Positions 36,287 to 45,096 of a DNA stretch of 64,000 bases are shown piece after piece. The translations under genes were made by a program, and so were the position numbers. The notes under the pieces are model-generated. The model was not told the origin of the DNA. It was given only the letters and a program-made list of their open reading frames with translations, and made no database searches. Every line of letters begins with the position of its first letter. Position 1 is the stretch's first letter. Source of the stretch: CAWUIO01 sp963922455 (GTDB taxonomy: Bacteria > Bacteroidota > Bacteroidia > Cytophagales > Microscillaceae); contig CAWUIO010000018.1 in assembly GCA_963922455.1 (NCBI GenBank), positions 7,170-71,169 of the forward strand, given 5' to 3'.

Positions 36287-37135
36287 TTAAGTAGCCATGA
36301 GGAGGGTACCTAAGATCATGGTTTTATCATCAGGCTCATTTTTAAGGGAGGAATTGCCGCCTTGTAAAAATGAGCTCCACTTCGCTTTCATGGCTTCGGG
36401 GGCCATCCCTTGTTTTTGCATCTCGTGTAGGTTTTTTGTCAAGGGTTTAAAAAACTTCTCAAAGGGTTGGTTGGGGTCAATATATTTTTTTGAGGCTTCG
36501 TCCCAGACATTACAGACAAAGGAATGGCGTTCGCAGCCATCCGAAAGAAGGGCAAAGGCTAGGGGAGCTTCGGTGATAAGGGTAGACTGGATGTATTGAC
36601 TTCTGTGTTCGGGAGCCCAAATCTCTGAATTGATAAAAACGGTTTCATTGGCGTATTCTCCTTTCCAGGGTTGCATCAAGGCTTTCCACTCCTCTTTTTG
36701 GTTACAATAGGCCGCCCGTCCATCTCCAATGTGCGTGCATAAAATGCCTATGGGGGAAAAAATAACAACAATCAAGGTGGCCGATAGCTCTTTCAAGGGA
36801 ATTTGCTGTTGCTGGGAGAACTCTTCCAAGCGAAGATAGATCTGGTGGAGTCCTTCTTGGGCTTGGATATCCCATTCATCTGCCTCAGGGAGACGGTTTT
36901 CTTTCATCCAACCTTGTTTTTCCAGGATATCACCCCAAATCCGCCAGGTAGTCTGCACGATAAATTCGGAACCAATGTGCGCCTTGGGAGAAGAACCTGC
37001 CCCATCAGCGACCACTGCAATGCCCCAGCCATTGTCCCAAAGAGCATAGTAGTGGGCATCTTGGCAGGGTATCCCATGTTTGATGTGCGATTGACCTGCT
37101 ACCGAATCACCGACAAGTACCCAGTTTGTATTCAT
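36287..37135 (-). CDS. PP2C-family Ser/Thr protein phosphatase
   Basis: A 282-residue PPM/PP2C phosphatase. Typical opening WVLVGDSVAGQSHIKHGIPC with CQD, metal-binding VVADGAGSSPKA, GDGRAAY, ALLSDGCERH and the C-terminal PDDKTMILG are all visible. It would reverse phosphorylation by the neighbouring kinases. The start at 37135 puts the PP2C motif at the N-terminus; an in-frame ATG at 37168 would add 11 residues and leave 16 bp after the VWA-A stop. It lies between VWA-A and kinase A. Confidence 0.9.
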   Translation of the reverse strand: MNTNWVLVGDSVAGQSHIKHGIPCQDAHYYALWDNGWGIAVVADGAGSSPKAHIGSEFIVQTTWRIWGDILEKQGWMKENRLPEADEWDIQAQEGLHQIYLRLEEFSQQQQIPLKELSATLIVVIFSPIGILCTHIGDGRAAYCNQKEEWKALMQPWKGEYANETVFINSEIWAPEHRSQYIQSTLITEAPLAFALLSDGCERHSFVCNVWDEASKKYIDPNQPFEKFFKPLTKNLHEMQKQGMAPEAMKAKWSSFLQGGNSSLKNEPDDKTMILGTLLMAT

Positions 37136-37184
37136 GAAAGGAAATTTATACCCAACAAGTATAGGCATTAATTATAGGAATGCC

Positions 37185-37859
37185 TCAAATCTCCATCTGT
37201 CCCCAGCCGGAAGTATCGGGGAAATAAATTTTATCCCCTTCATTCGATTTAGTGACGATACCGATGCTATTGCTCAACCATTGGAAAAACTCTATAAAAT
37301 TAAGCCCTTTGAGCATCATAGGAGGAGTAGACGGATGGGCGATTTGTCGTAATACCGTTAAGTTGGCATCTTGCACGCCAATGGGAAAGAAGATAAACTT
37401 TTTCTCATTGACCCCTTCGTTGATTTCCATGGCGAGGCGCTCCATGTTTTGGTCAGAGTCGGGGGTTCCATCGGTAATTAGGATGATGAAAGGGCGATAG
37501 TAGGACTGTCCAGTTTCCCGGTACCATTGCTTGCGACTTTCTACTTTTTGAATGGCCGACTGTACCGCATTGCCCATTTTGGTAGTTCCCCGGGCCTTCA
37601 TGATGGGCATCACAAATTTATCAATCAAGGCGGGCTCCTGGATGCATTTTACTTGAGAGTTGAAGGCAATAATGCAAACCTCTAAGCGTTGGGCGGCAAT
37701 TTCATCATTGCGTACCTGGCGGTGAAATTCATCCAAACCGCGGTTGAGCTCACGTATACGTTCGCCCACCATGGAGCCGGAAACATCCAAAACAAGGACA
37801 CACAAGCATTTTTGTTCAAAATTGTCTGGAGTTTCGGCGGCAAAGTCGTCAAATGCCAT
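37185..37859 (-). CDS. VWA-domain protein A (TerY-like)
   Basis: A 224-residue cytoplasmic von Willebrand A protein. The metal-ion-dependent adhesion site is intact: DVSGSM (DxSxS), a Thr in KARGTTKMGNA and ITDGTPDSD. Size and motifs match TerY-type VWA proteins, which accompany a kinase and a PP2C in tellurite-associated and related conflict loci. It has the same length as VWA-B at 40145 and the two are clear paralogues (shared ETPDN.EQKCLC opening). The start at 37859 was chosen for that match. It is followed by PP2C within 50 bp. Confidence 0.9.
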   Translation of the reverse strand: MAFDDFAAETPDNFEQKCLCVLVLDVSGSMVGERIRELNRGLDEFHRQVRNDEIAAQRLEVCIIAFNSQVKCIQEPALIDKFVMPIMKARGTTKMGNAVQSAIQKVESRKQWYRETGQSYYRPFIILITDGTPDSDQNMERLAMEINEGVNEKKFIFFPIGVQDANLTVLRQIAHPSTPPMMLKGLNFIEFFQWLSNSIGIVTKSNEGDKIYFPDTSGWGQMEI

Positions 37860-38096
37860 AGCTAAAAATAGATAATTGGGTTTATTGGGCTCAAAGCCCG
37901 AGCTTCGTGGCAAACATCCCCAAGGATAAATCGCCGTTGGATAAAAATATAAAATTTAATTGAACTTGACTAAGTATTTATGGGCGCTTCGTGGCACTAA
38001 ATGTTAAAATTAGGGTAAAGTAATCACTCAGAGGACTTCAGGTAAACCAGGAGCATGGTAATTAACACTTTTTAAAAGGAACTTCGGGGCTTGTAG

Positions 38097-40010
38097 CTAT
38101 TCGGGTACTACCCGTCCGTTGCGATCTATCCAATAGGTTTCTGTACCCTTACGTACTTGGGCCCGGCCATTGCTAAAAGAAGAAGCATAGTCGTATTGAA
38201 AGTCTAAGTGCATAGTACCGGTTTTGTCTACAAAGCCATATTTATCCATAATCCTTACGGCAGCCAGACCATCATTAAAGGGATACACAAAGTCATACTG
38301 AGCCGGGATGACTACTTTTCCGTTGAAGTCGATAAACCCGTACCAGCCGTCAATTTTACAACTGGCCAGTCCTTCCCGAAAATCACCTAAGGCTTCCACA
38401 TCCAATTTAAAGCGGACATCTCCTTTCCTGTCTATTATATAAAAATCGGAACCTTTACGGATTAGAGCCTTCCCATTGCTAAACCTTTGGGCATAATCGT
38501 AACTGATGGGGGTTATTTCGTGCCCTTGGTCATTTATATACCCGTATTTGTTATCAATCTTGACAATGGCGATCCCTTCATTGAAGTCATAAAACGTATC
38601 GTACTCCTGAGGACTTAGCTGCGTATTTTTGGTATCTGTAAGGATATATTTATTATTCTGTTTAAGTGCCCAAACGAGCCCACTGGAGGAATGGTAGACC
38701 CCCGAATACACCGGTAATAAGCCTTCAATTTGTTGGAAAGAACTTTTTTCGGCCAGGGTATTTAGATCACCATACTTATCTTGCATGGCAAGCATCTGGG
38801 ATTTTTCGTAGGCATTTAAGCCGTAAAATGAAGCGGCAAACATACCTCCGGTAAAAACTAGGGTAGGTATAATACCCTGATAGGTTAAAAGCTGCAAGGC
38901 ATGACGCGCCTTTGACTTGGGTTTTTTGCTTAAAGCCCGGGTAGTTTGCTTGACCGAAGGGCTGGGATGCGGGAGAGAAGCCTTAGTTTTACTTCGGGCA
39001 GCAGGGGCCGTAGTTCTTTTACCTAAGAAAGATAAGAAATTACGACGGGCCTGGCGTCTGGCTCTTTCCAATCCTTCTTGCCAAGCTTGAGCACTAGGGC
39101 GTTTTTCTGGAGCGGTATGTCCAGATTCAAAACATTGTAAAAATAGCTCGCGAATAAGCCGGGGGGCTTTTCGGAATGCTTGATGGGGCTCCGGAATAAT
39201 ACTAAAAGCCTTGGCTTGTTGGCCCATCGGAAACAGACCTTCGGCGATCTTCTGCTCATTGGTAGTCAGATCGGCAAACACTCCCTCGCAAGAGCCGGTA
39301 TAGGGGTGAATGCCAAAGAGTATCTTATAAAAAAGCACAGCCATAGAAAAACGGTCCCAGGTTTCGGGGAGCACCTCCGTTTTGAAGTCCAATTGTTTAG
39401 ATTCGAGGGGACTGTATTCAGGGGTTAGCTTTTCGGCCGGAAAGAGCAGGTCGCCTTCGTGGGCAATGGCAACGGAGTCCATGTCTACCAAAGAAACTTC
39501 ACTATCGAGGCCCACTTTAATATTTTCCGGCTTGATATCTACTAAGGTATAGCGTTGGGTTTGATGTAATTCTTGGATAGCCGAAGCAATGTTGCGGCAT
39601 ACCTCCAAGCGGTTGGCCCAAGCCGCCGGCATACTCCGATCAAAGCGGTCTTGCCAAGCTTGATCGAGCCTTTTGGGCAGGCGATAGGCGGATAATACGC
39701 TCAGATCTTCGCTTCCCCGGGCTTTTTTAAGCAAGAAGCCACAGAATCTACCGTTTTTATAAATAATCTTTTCGGGGAAGATAATGCGAAAAGGATCTTG
39801 CAGAGAGGGAGCATAACGAATTAAGTATTGGATCTTGTCTAAGCGGGCCGAAGCCGAGGAAGCATCCTTGTAAACTTTTACGACATAATTATCCCAGGCG
39901 TGGGGTAAGATTACTTCATAGATGAGTCCTTCGGCCCCTTCTCCCAAGGGAGTGGCACGCACATGGATGTTATCTAACTCTACGGTTTCAAATTGAATGT
40001 ATGTTTCCAT
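38097..40010 (-). CDS. WG-repeat transmembrane protein kinase B
   Basis: A 637-residue paralogue of kinase A. Gly loop PLGEGAEGLIYEV, probable ATP Lys in YVVKVYK (K45), catalytic loop LVDIKPEN with the Asp (D158), Lys and Asn kept but the preceding His replaced by Leu, and DMD (176-178) in place of DFG. A basic, Ser/Thr-rich linker (residues about 330-370) precedes one membrane segment (TLVFTGGMFAASFYGLNAY) and about six WG repeats (KIDNKYGYINDQG, KIDGWYGFIDFNG, RIMDKYGFVDKTG). It lies between VWA-B and VWA-A. It may be catalytically weak because of the changed HRD motif; kinase A keeps HGD. Confidence 0.85.
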   Translation of the reverse strand: METYIQFETVELDNIHVRATPLGEGAEGLIYEVILPHAWDNYVVKVYKDASSASARLDKIQYLIRYAPSLQDPFRIIFPEKIIYKNGRFCGFLLKKARGSEDLSVLSAYRLPKRLDQAWQDRFDRSMPAAWANRLEVCRNIASAIQELHQTQRYTLVDIKPENIKVGLDSEVSLVDMDSVAIAHEGDLLFPAEKLTPEYSPLESKQLDFKTEVLPETWDRFSMAVLFYKILFGIHPYTGSCEGVFADLTTNEQKIAEGLFPMGQQAKAFSIIPEPHQAFRKAPRLIRELFLQCFESGHTAPEKRPSAQAWQEGLERARRQARRNFLSFLGKRTTAPAARSKTKASLPHPSPSVKQTTRALSKKPKSKARHALQLLTYQGIIPTLVFTGGMFAASFYGLNAYEKSQMLAMQDKYGDLNTLAEKSSFQQIEGLLPVYSGVYHSSSGLVWALKQNNKYILTDTKNTQLSPQEYDTFYDFNEGIAIVKIDNKYGYINDQGHEITPISYDYAQRFSNGKALIRKGSDFYIIDRKGDVRFKLDVEALGDFREGLASCKIDGWYGFIDFNGKVVIPAQYDFVYPFNDGLAAVRIMDKYGFVDKTGTMHLDFQYDYASSFSNGRAQVRKGTETYWIDRNGRVVPE

Positions 40011-40144
40011 TTTAATTTTGGCTCCCTTCTTTTGGAAAACAGAAAATGGCGTATAAGCATTCCCACCATAGTCTATTTTATAAACGTTGCTTATGGCAAA
40101 ATAATATTTAAGTACCTAAGGCTTCAAACGCTTGTTTTGGTCAA

Positions 40145-40819
40145 TTATAAACTGATTTGTCCCCAATTGCCGGCATCGGGAAGATGTATTTGATCCCCTT
40201 CGGTCGATTGGGTAATTACGCTCACGCTATTGCTTAGCCAGATAAAAAAATCGGTAAAATTCAGCCCCCGAAGTTTCATGGGTGGGGTATGGGGGTGAGC
40301 GATAGACCTCAGAATGTCCATATCGGCTTCTTGCACCCCGATGGGATAAAATAAAAACTTCTTTTCATTAACCCCGGCATTGATTTCCATCATCAATTCA
40401 TTCATATCCTGGTCTAAGTCGGGATCACCGTCGGTAATCAGGAAAATGAACGGACGATAGTAGGGTTGCCCGGTTTTTCGGTACCAGTTTTTGCGTTCCT
40501 GCACTTTTCCAATCGCCTTTTTTACGCCAGCCGCAAGTTGCGTGGACCCTCCAGCTTTCAAGGCTGGCATGTCCATATTTCGAATCAATGCGGGTTCTTG
40601 AATGCATTTTACTTTACTTTCAAAAGTAATAATACATACTTCAAGCCGCTCGGCGGCGGTTTCGTTTTTGGTAACCTGGAAATGAAAATTGGCCAAACCC
40701 CGGTTCAACTCATCAATGGGCTCCCCATGCATGGAGCCCGAAGTATCCAGTACTAAGATGCACAAACACTTTTGTTCGTAATTGTCTGGAGTCTCTGCAA
40801 GGAAGTCGCTAACTGCCAT
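40145..40819 (-). CDS. VWA-domain protein B (TerY-like)
   Basis: A 224-residue VWA protein, first gene of the kinase cluster. The MIDAS residues are present (LVLDTSGSM, KAGGSTQLAAG, ITDGDPDLD). It closely resembles VWA-A in length and in blocks such as QEPALI, NRGL, WYR.TGQ.YYRPFI and NEKKF.F.PIGVQ. It is separated from kinase B by a gap of about 134 bp. In related systems VWA proteins probably scaffold complexes assembled by phosphorylation; that role is inferred here. Confidence 0.9.
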   Translation of the reverse strand: MAVSDFLAETPDNYEQKCLCILVLDTSGSMHGEPIDELNRGLANFHFQVTKNETAAERLEVCIITFESKVKCIQEPALIRNMDMPALKAGGSTQLAAGVKKAIGKVQERKNWYRKTGQPYYRPFIFLITDGDPDLDQDMNELMMEINAGVNEKKFLFYPIGVQEADMDILRSIAHPHTPPMKLRGLNFTDFFIWLSNSVSVITQSTEGDQIHLPDAGNWGQISL

Positions 40820-41032
40820 AGACTGATCTTTATTGATTAAATATAGTAATTATGACCGAAAAACAGGGTTTCCCAGGGCACAAATTGCTTGGTTTTGGAT
40901 AAAAAAATTACATCCATAACACATTGAAGACTAGAAAGGCCTGCTGCCCAGGAACTTAGCTGTACTCGGTTTTTCTCCAAGTTAAGGGGCGATTTTGAAA
41001 ATTTTGATGCATTTTTAGGCCAAAACCTTCGT
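40820..41032. other. Upstream region of the VWA/kinase cluster
   Basis: About 210 bp between VWA-B and structured-repeat copy 8. It should hold the promoter of the minus-strand cluster; none was identified with confidence. Confidence 0.4.
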
Positions 41033-41181
41033 GTGGGGCTTCCCGGCGCAATGTGATTTTTTAGCCCCTGAGCCAGTTTTGTGGCCGCGCCGGTCGGGCT
41101 TTCGCTACTCGCTGGCCCGACCCCGGAGCCACAGACAGGACAGGCCTATCAGAAAATCTTGTACAACGCCGGGGGCAGCCC
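41033..41181 (+). repeat. Dispersed structured repeat, copy 8 (rearranged)
   Basis: A plus-orientation left half (GGGGCTTCCC, second helix CCGGCGC/GCGCCGG, core GGTCGGGCTTTCGCTACTCGCTGG) is followed by unrelated sequence. It ends not with the usual CTCAGCC but with an inverted left end, GCCGGGGGCAGCCCC, directly against the stop of the minus-strand lipoprotein gene. It looks like the product of a deletion or recombination between two oppositely oriented copies. Confidence 0.85.
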
Positions 41182-42240
41182 CTATTCTAGAGTTCGGGTA
41201 TAGGTATAGGTAAGTCCGTCGGGAGTTTGGCAAACCAATTGCGAGTGGGATTTGTCAAATCGGAGGGTGTAGGCCTCTTCTGACTGGGGGGGATGGGCCA
41301 AGATGGTGCGGCCTTTTCGGTCAAATTGGATAACCTTCCATTCGGGGCCCGGCTCAAATTGTGAAGGATTGCCAAAACTTAAGAACAGGTTTTCGTGGTA
41401 TACGTCCAAGTGCAATACAATATTCGTATCGGGCGATTGGTAACTACCCGATAGATCGGAATAATATTGATTTTGGGTCTCGAAGGTTCCCTTTTCACTT
41501 AATTGATAACGCGTTTGGAAGGTTTCTACAAAATCTTGGCTACCTCCATAGAGCTCGGCATATTTGGAAACTTTACCCGACATCTCAATGTTTAGTTCTT
41601 TATCTATCCGGGTGGATGATTGGGTTTCCATGTCAACGTACGCGAGCTCTTCGGCTACCAGCATGGCATCCAACATCTGTCCTTGTCGGTTATAATTGGC
41701 CAGGTAGGCATAGGCATAGGTGCCTTCTAAAAAAGTAGGCATACATAAAAACCAAACCGAATAAAAATCGGGATGTAATTGTAGCCGCTTACCATAGGAA
41801 AAATTGAGGACTGCAAAGACACTTTCGTCCACATTGATAAATCGATTGGCTAAGCCTTCCCGGGTAAGGGCTTGACTCTCGGCATCTCCCCAATACTCCA
41901 AAAAAGTAGGAATTTGAGCCTTTTTGGCAGCTTCGAGAATAAATTCTACCACAATATCGGCGGGCATAGTATCTTTGAGGATTTCTGGGATACGAATCTC
42001 GGTGGGGAGGCTCGTATCGGGGAAGTTTTGCACAAACTCTCGGAAGACTTTATTGGTGTCTTGGATGGGGGCTTGAGTGTAAGCCAACAATTGGGTCGGG
42101 GGACTGTTTTCCTGGGGTTTTGCCTGCGGACTACGCGGGTTTGAGCAGGCTCCCCAAAGACAGGAAAGCCCGGCAATAAGCCATATGAAGAAGTATGTCC
42201 GGCTGGTGAGGGACATAAAAAGAGAGGGAAATATTTTCAT
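41182..42240 (-). CDS. Hypothetical lipoprotein (352 aa)
   Basis: A 352-residue lipoprotein with a signal peptide and lipobox LSCLWGACSNP (Cys near residue 32). The mature part has beta-rich stretches, including a KGTFETQNQYYSDLSGSYQS region and FDRKGRTILAHPP near the C-terminus. No family was recognised. It is monocistronic and ends at structured-repeat copy 8. The start at 42240 gives a plausible leader; a start at 42216 (MSLTSRTYFF) is also possible. Confidence 0.68.
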   Translation of the reverse strand: MKIFPSLFMSLTSRTYFFIWLIAGLSCLWGACSNPRSPQAKPQENSPPTQLLAYTQAPIQDTNKVFREFVQNFPDTSLPTEIRIPEILKDTMPADIVVEFILEAAKKAQIPTFLEYWGDAESQALTREGLANRFINVDESVFAVLNFSYGKRLQLHPDFYSVWFLCMPTFLEGTYAYAYLANYNRQGQMLDAMLVAEELAYVDMETQSSTRIDKELNIEMSGKVSKYAELYGGSQDFVETFQTRYQLSEKGTFETQNQYYSDLSGSYQSPDTNIVLHLDVYHENLFLSFGNPSQFEPGPEWKVIQFDRKGRTILAHPPQSEEAYTLRFDKSHSQLVCQTPDGLTYTYTRTLE

Positions 42241-42401
42241 GTAAAAAGAGAATGGGGTGTCTGCTTGTTGTGGGTTTTTGAACCAGAAAAAGACCTAATA
42301 CATTTAAATTGAGTACTTTATCTATAAACCCTACTATTCAAATATAGTATTTTTATTCGGTTTTACTTGTTTTTTGGTGAAATTTTAAGATTTTAACAGC
42401 T

Positions 42402-43127
42402 ATGAAAAAGCCCTTTGAAGTGCTTTACGAAGACAATCATTTAATCCTGGTCAACAAGGCAAGCGGTATCCTGGTGCAAGGGGATAAAACCGGAGATAAG
42501 ACTTTGGGTGACTACGTAAAGGAGTATTTAAGAGAAAAATACAATAAGACCGGAGGCGTCTACTTGGGCATTCCCCATCGCCTCGATCGTCCGGTAAGTG
42601 GTTTGGTCATTCTGGCCAAAACCTCCAAGGCCCTCGAGCGGATGAACAAGATGTTCCGCAATCACCAGATAAAGAAGACCTATTGGGCCATTGTAAAGAA
42701 AAGGCCCTCTGAAGAAAAGCGGAAACTGGTGCATTGGCTTATCAAAAGCCCAGAAAAAAATATAGTCAGGGCCCACGACCAGCCCAAGGAAGGCGCCTTA
42801 AAAGCCGAGTTGGTGTACCGCACATTAGGGAGGTTAAACAATCATTATTGCTTAGAGGTGTACCCCATTACCGGACGCCCCCATCAAATACGGGTGCAAC
42901 TGGCTAAAATGGGCTGCCCGATACGCGGCGATATCAAATATGGCTTTTCCAAGCCCAATGAAGACAAAAGCATCCACCTTCACGCTCGGCGAGTCTACTT
43001 CGAACACCCAGTTAAAAAAGAAGCCCTCGTGTGTGTAGCTCCCTTACCCAATACCCAATTTTGGGAGCAGTACCTGAGCTTTGACAGCCGGGATATTCGC
43101 GACCCCGAATTGGATAGCCTTTTTTAA
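42402..43127 (+). CDS. RluA-family pseudouridine synthase
   Basis: A 241-residue enzyme that isomerises uridine to pseudouridine in rRNA or tRNA. The catalytic motif HRLDRPVSGLVILAKTSKAL carries the essential Asp, and the C-terminal ITGRPHQIRVQLAKMGCPI is the second conserved block. There is no N-terminal S4 domain, which fits the single-domain RluA/RluC-like branch. The target site cannot be assigned. Single gene, divergent from the lipoprotein gene at 41182. Confidence 0.92.
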   Translation: MKKPFEVLYEDNHLILVNKASGILVQGDKTGDKTLGDYVKEYLREKYNKTGGVYLGIPHRLDRPVSGLVILAKTSKALERMNKMFRNHQIKKTYWAIVKKRPSEEKRKLVHWLIKSPEKNIVRAHDQPKEGALKAELVYRTLGRLNNHYCLEVYPITGRPHQIRVQLAKMGCPIRGDIKYGFSKPNEDKSIHLHARRVYFEHPVKKEALVCVAPLPNTQFWEQYLSFDSRDIRDPELDSLF

Positions 43128-43465
43128 GGAATCTCCTGAATTTTAAAGTGATTTTTTTAAGTTAAAAGGCAAATTTTGGAGGAAATTTTGGATGTATGTG
43201 TTTTTTTTTACTACTTTGCAATGCAAGTTACTGGGTATACCTAGTGTTCGGTTTTCAGACAAAAAAATGTACACTGGTGGACATAGGGTTGGCAAGGCTT
43301 GCCAAGGGAAAGGTTTCAGGGGGCTTAAAATGCCCATTGAGGGGTAATTTTACACAATATTTAGGACTTCGTACCTATGGTATTTAAATTGCCAGGGTTT
43401 TGAGAAGGAATAAAGCTTCTTATTTTTTAAAGTTTGACTCAATAATCACATTACCAATAACCAAA
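43128..43465. other. Intergenic stretch upstream of the TolC-like gene
   Basis: A stretch of 338 bp with no gene recognised. It must carry the promoter of the TolC-like gene; no terminator for the pseudouridine synthase was seen. Confidence 0.4.
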
Positions 43466-44938
43466 ATGAAAAATACCTATCAACCTTACGTAAAAATTGG
43501 GTTTTTGACCTGGGTGCTCCTTGGTCTGGGGCTGGGCCAAGTTCAAGCCCAGCAAGTCTCTGGGGGACGAGAAATATGGACTTTGGACGCTTGTATCGAA
43601 TATGCCATCCAAAACAACCTGACCGTTAAGCAAAATGACCTACAAGTACAGATCTCGGAAAACAATTATCTCCAATCTAAAATTGAGCGTTACCCGGATT
43701 TGAATGGGAATGCTTCCCAAACGTTTAGTTGGGGTCGGGCCATTGATCCTACTTCCAATGACTTTGTCAATCAGCAAATTAATTCCAATCGCTTTAGTCT
43801 TAGCTCGAATATGACCATATTTAACGGGCAAAGCATTACCAACACAATTAAAAGAAATAAACTAAACATAGAAGTAGACCGAAAAAACGCCCAGCAATCA
43901 CGCTACGATGTCTCATTGAATGTTGCTATCAATTATCTCAATATTTTATTAAATAAAGAGCTCCTGGATGTAGCCCAGAAAAATGTGGAGTCTACCCAAC
44001 AGCAACTCGACCGAACCCAAAAATTATTCGACGCCGGAGCGGTGGCCGAAAATGACGTTATCGATTTAAAAGCAACCCTTGCCAATAATGAGTTGGCCGT
44101 AGTAACCGCCCGGAATACCCTCAATCTGTCAATTATTGGTCTCCAACAATCTATGAACTACGACATAGACCCTGATTTTAACATTGAAGATGTACCCATT
44201 GAATCTTTGGAAGTGCAGCCCATCGCCGAGGCCCCCGCAGCTATATACCGGGAAGCTTTACTGACGCAACCCAATGTAAAAGGAGCCGAAATAAACATAG
44301 AAAGTGCGGCATATGATGTTGATATAGCTCGATCAGGGCGCTATCCTACATTGACGCTCAATGGCTCGATTACTAGTAACTTTTCTGACGCTGCTAGGCA
44401 AGTTGATTTTGTTACTACTGGTTTAGAAATTCAAGAAATTGGGGTCGTAGAAGGAACTGGTCAAGCCGTTACTTCCGAAGTTCCAGTTACTGAAAGACAA
44501 GTAAACGATTACCCGTTTTTTGACCAACTAAGCGATAACCGTTTCCAGCAGCTAACTTTAAATTTGAGTATTCCTATTTTTAACCGTTGGGCCGTAAAGA
44601 GTAACATTCAAAATTCTTTGATTAGACAAAGAATCGCCGAGACTAACTCTCAAAACGTTAAGCTCCAACTGCGCCAGACCATTGAGCAGGCCTACGCCGA
44701 TGCCTTGGCGGCTTACGAGACCTTCCGTTCTCGGGAGCAACAAGTAGCGGCACTTGAATTATCCTTTGAGACTACCGAAAAGCGCTACCTAGCCGGTGCC
44801 GCCAATATTGTAGACTATAACTTAGCCCGTATCAACCGGGACAACGCCCGCTCGGATATGGTTCGCGCTAAATATGATTATTTATTCCGTCAAAAAGTGA
44901 TAGACTTTTATATAGGGCGGCCTCTTAGTATAAAGTAG
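43466..44938 (+). CDS. TolC-family outer-membrane efflux protein
   Basis: A 490-residue outer-membrane channel. The signal peptide ends near GQVQAQQ. The first OEP repeat begins WTLDACIEYAIQNNLTVKQN, and the second repeat contains LTLNLSIPIFNRWAVKSNIQ and ENDVIDLKATLANNEL-like coiled segments. The ATG at 43466 starts directly at the signal peptide. It is followed by a strong hairpin and then an HlyD-type adaptor gene, so the pair probably forms part of a tripartite export system. Confidence 0.93.
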   Translation: MKNTYQPYVKIGFLTWVLLGLGLGQVQAQQVSGGREIWTLDACIEYAIQNNLTVKQNDLQVQISENNYLQSKIERYPDLNGNASQTFSWGRAIDPTSNDFVNQQINSNRFSLSSNMTIFNGQSITNTIKRNKLNIEVDRKNAQQSRYDVSLNVAINYLNILLNKELLDVAQKNVESTQQQLDRTQKLFDAGAVAENDVIDLKATLANNELAVVTARNTLNLSIIGLQQSMNYDIDPDFNIEDVPIESLEVQPIAEAPAAIYREALLTQPNVKGAEINIESAAYDVDIARSGRYPTLTLNGSITSNFSDAARQVDFVTTGLEIQEIGVVEGTGQAVTSEVPVTERQVNDYPFFDQLSDNRFQQLTLNLSIPIFNRWAVKSNIQNSLIRQRIAETNSQNVKLQLRQTIEQAYADALAAYETFRSREQQVAALELSFETTEKRYLAGAANIVDYNLARINRDNARSDMVRAKYDYLFRQKVIDFYIGRPLSIK

Positions 44939-44963
44939 GCCTGCAAGCCCAAAACCCGTTTGC

Positions 44964-45014
44964 ATTCCCGAAAGGAGGAGCAAAAATCGCTTTTCCTTTC
45001 GGGAATTTGTTTTG
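44964..45014 (+). terminator. Intrinsic terminator or attenuator between TolC-like and adaptor genes
   Basis: A 13-bp stem ATTCCCGAAAGGA (44964-44976) / TCCTTTCGGGAAT (44994-45006) followed by TTGTTTTG. It lies inside the presumed export operon, so it could act as a partial terminator lowering adaptor expression. Confidence 0.82.
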
Positions 45015-45096
45015 TCAATAGACAAACGGACTTTAAATTGGTTAATAAGATTAAGATTCTAGGTTTTTCTTACATTTGAGTATTAATATTTTTAAG

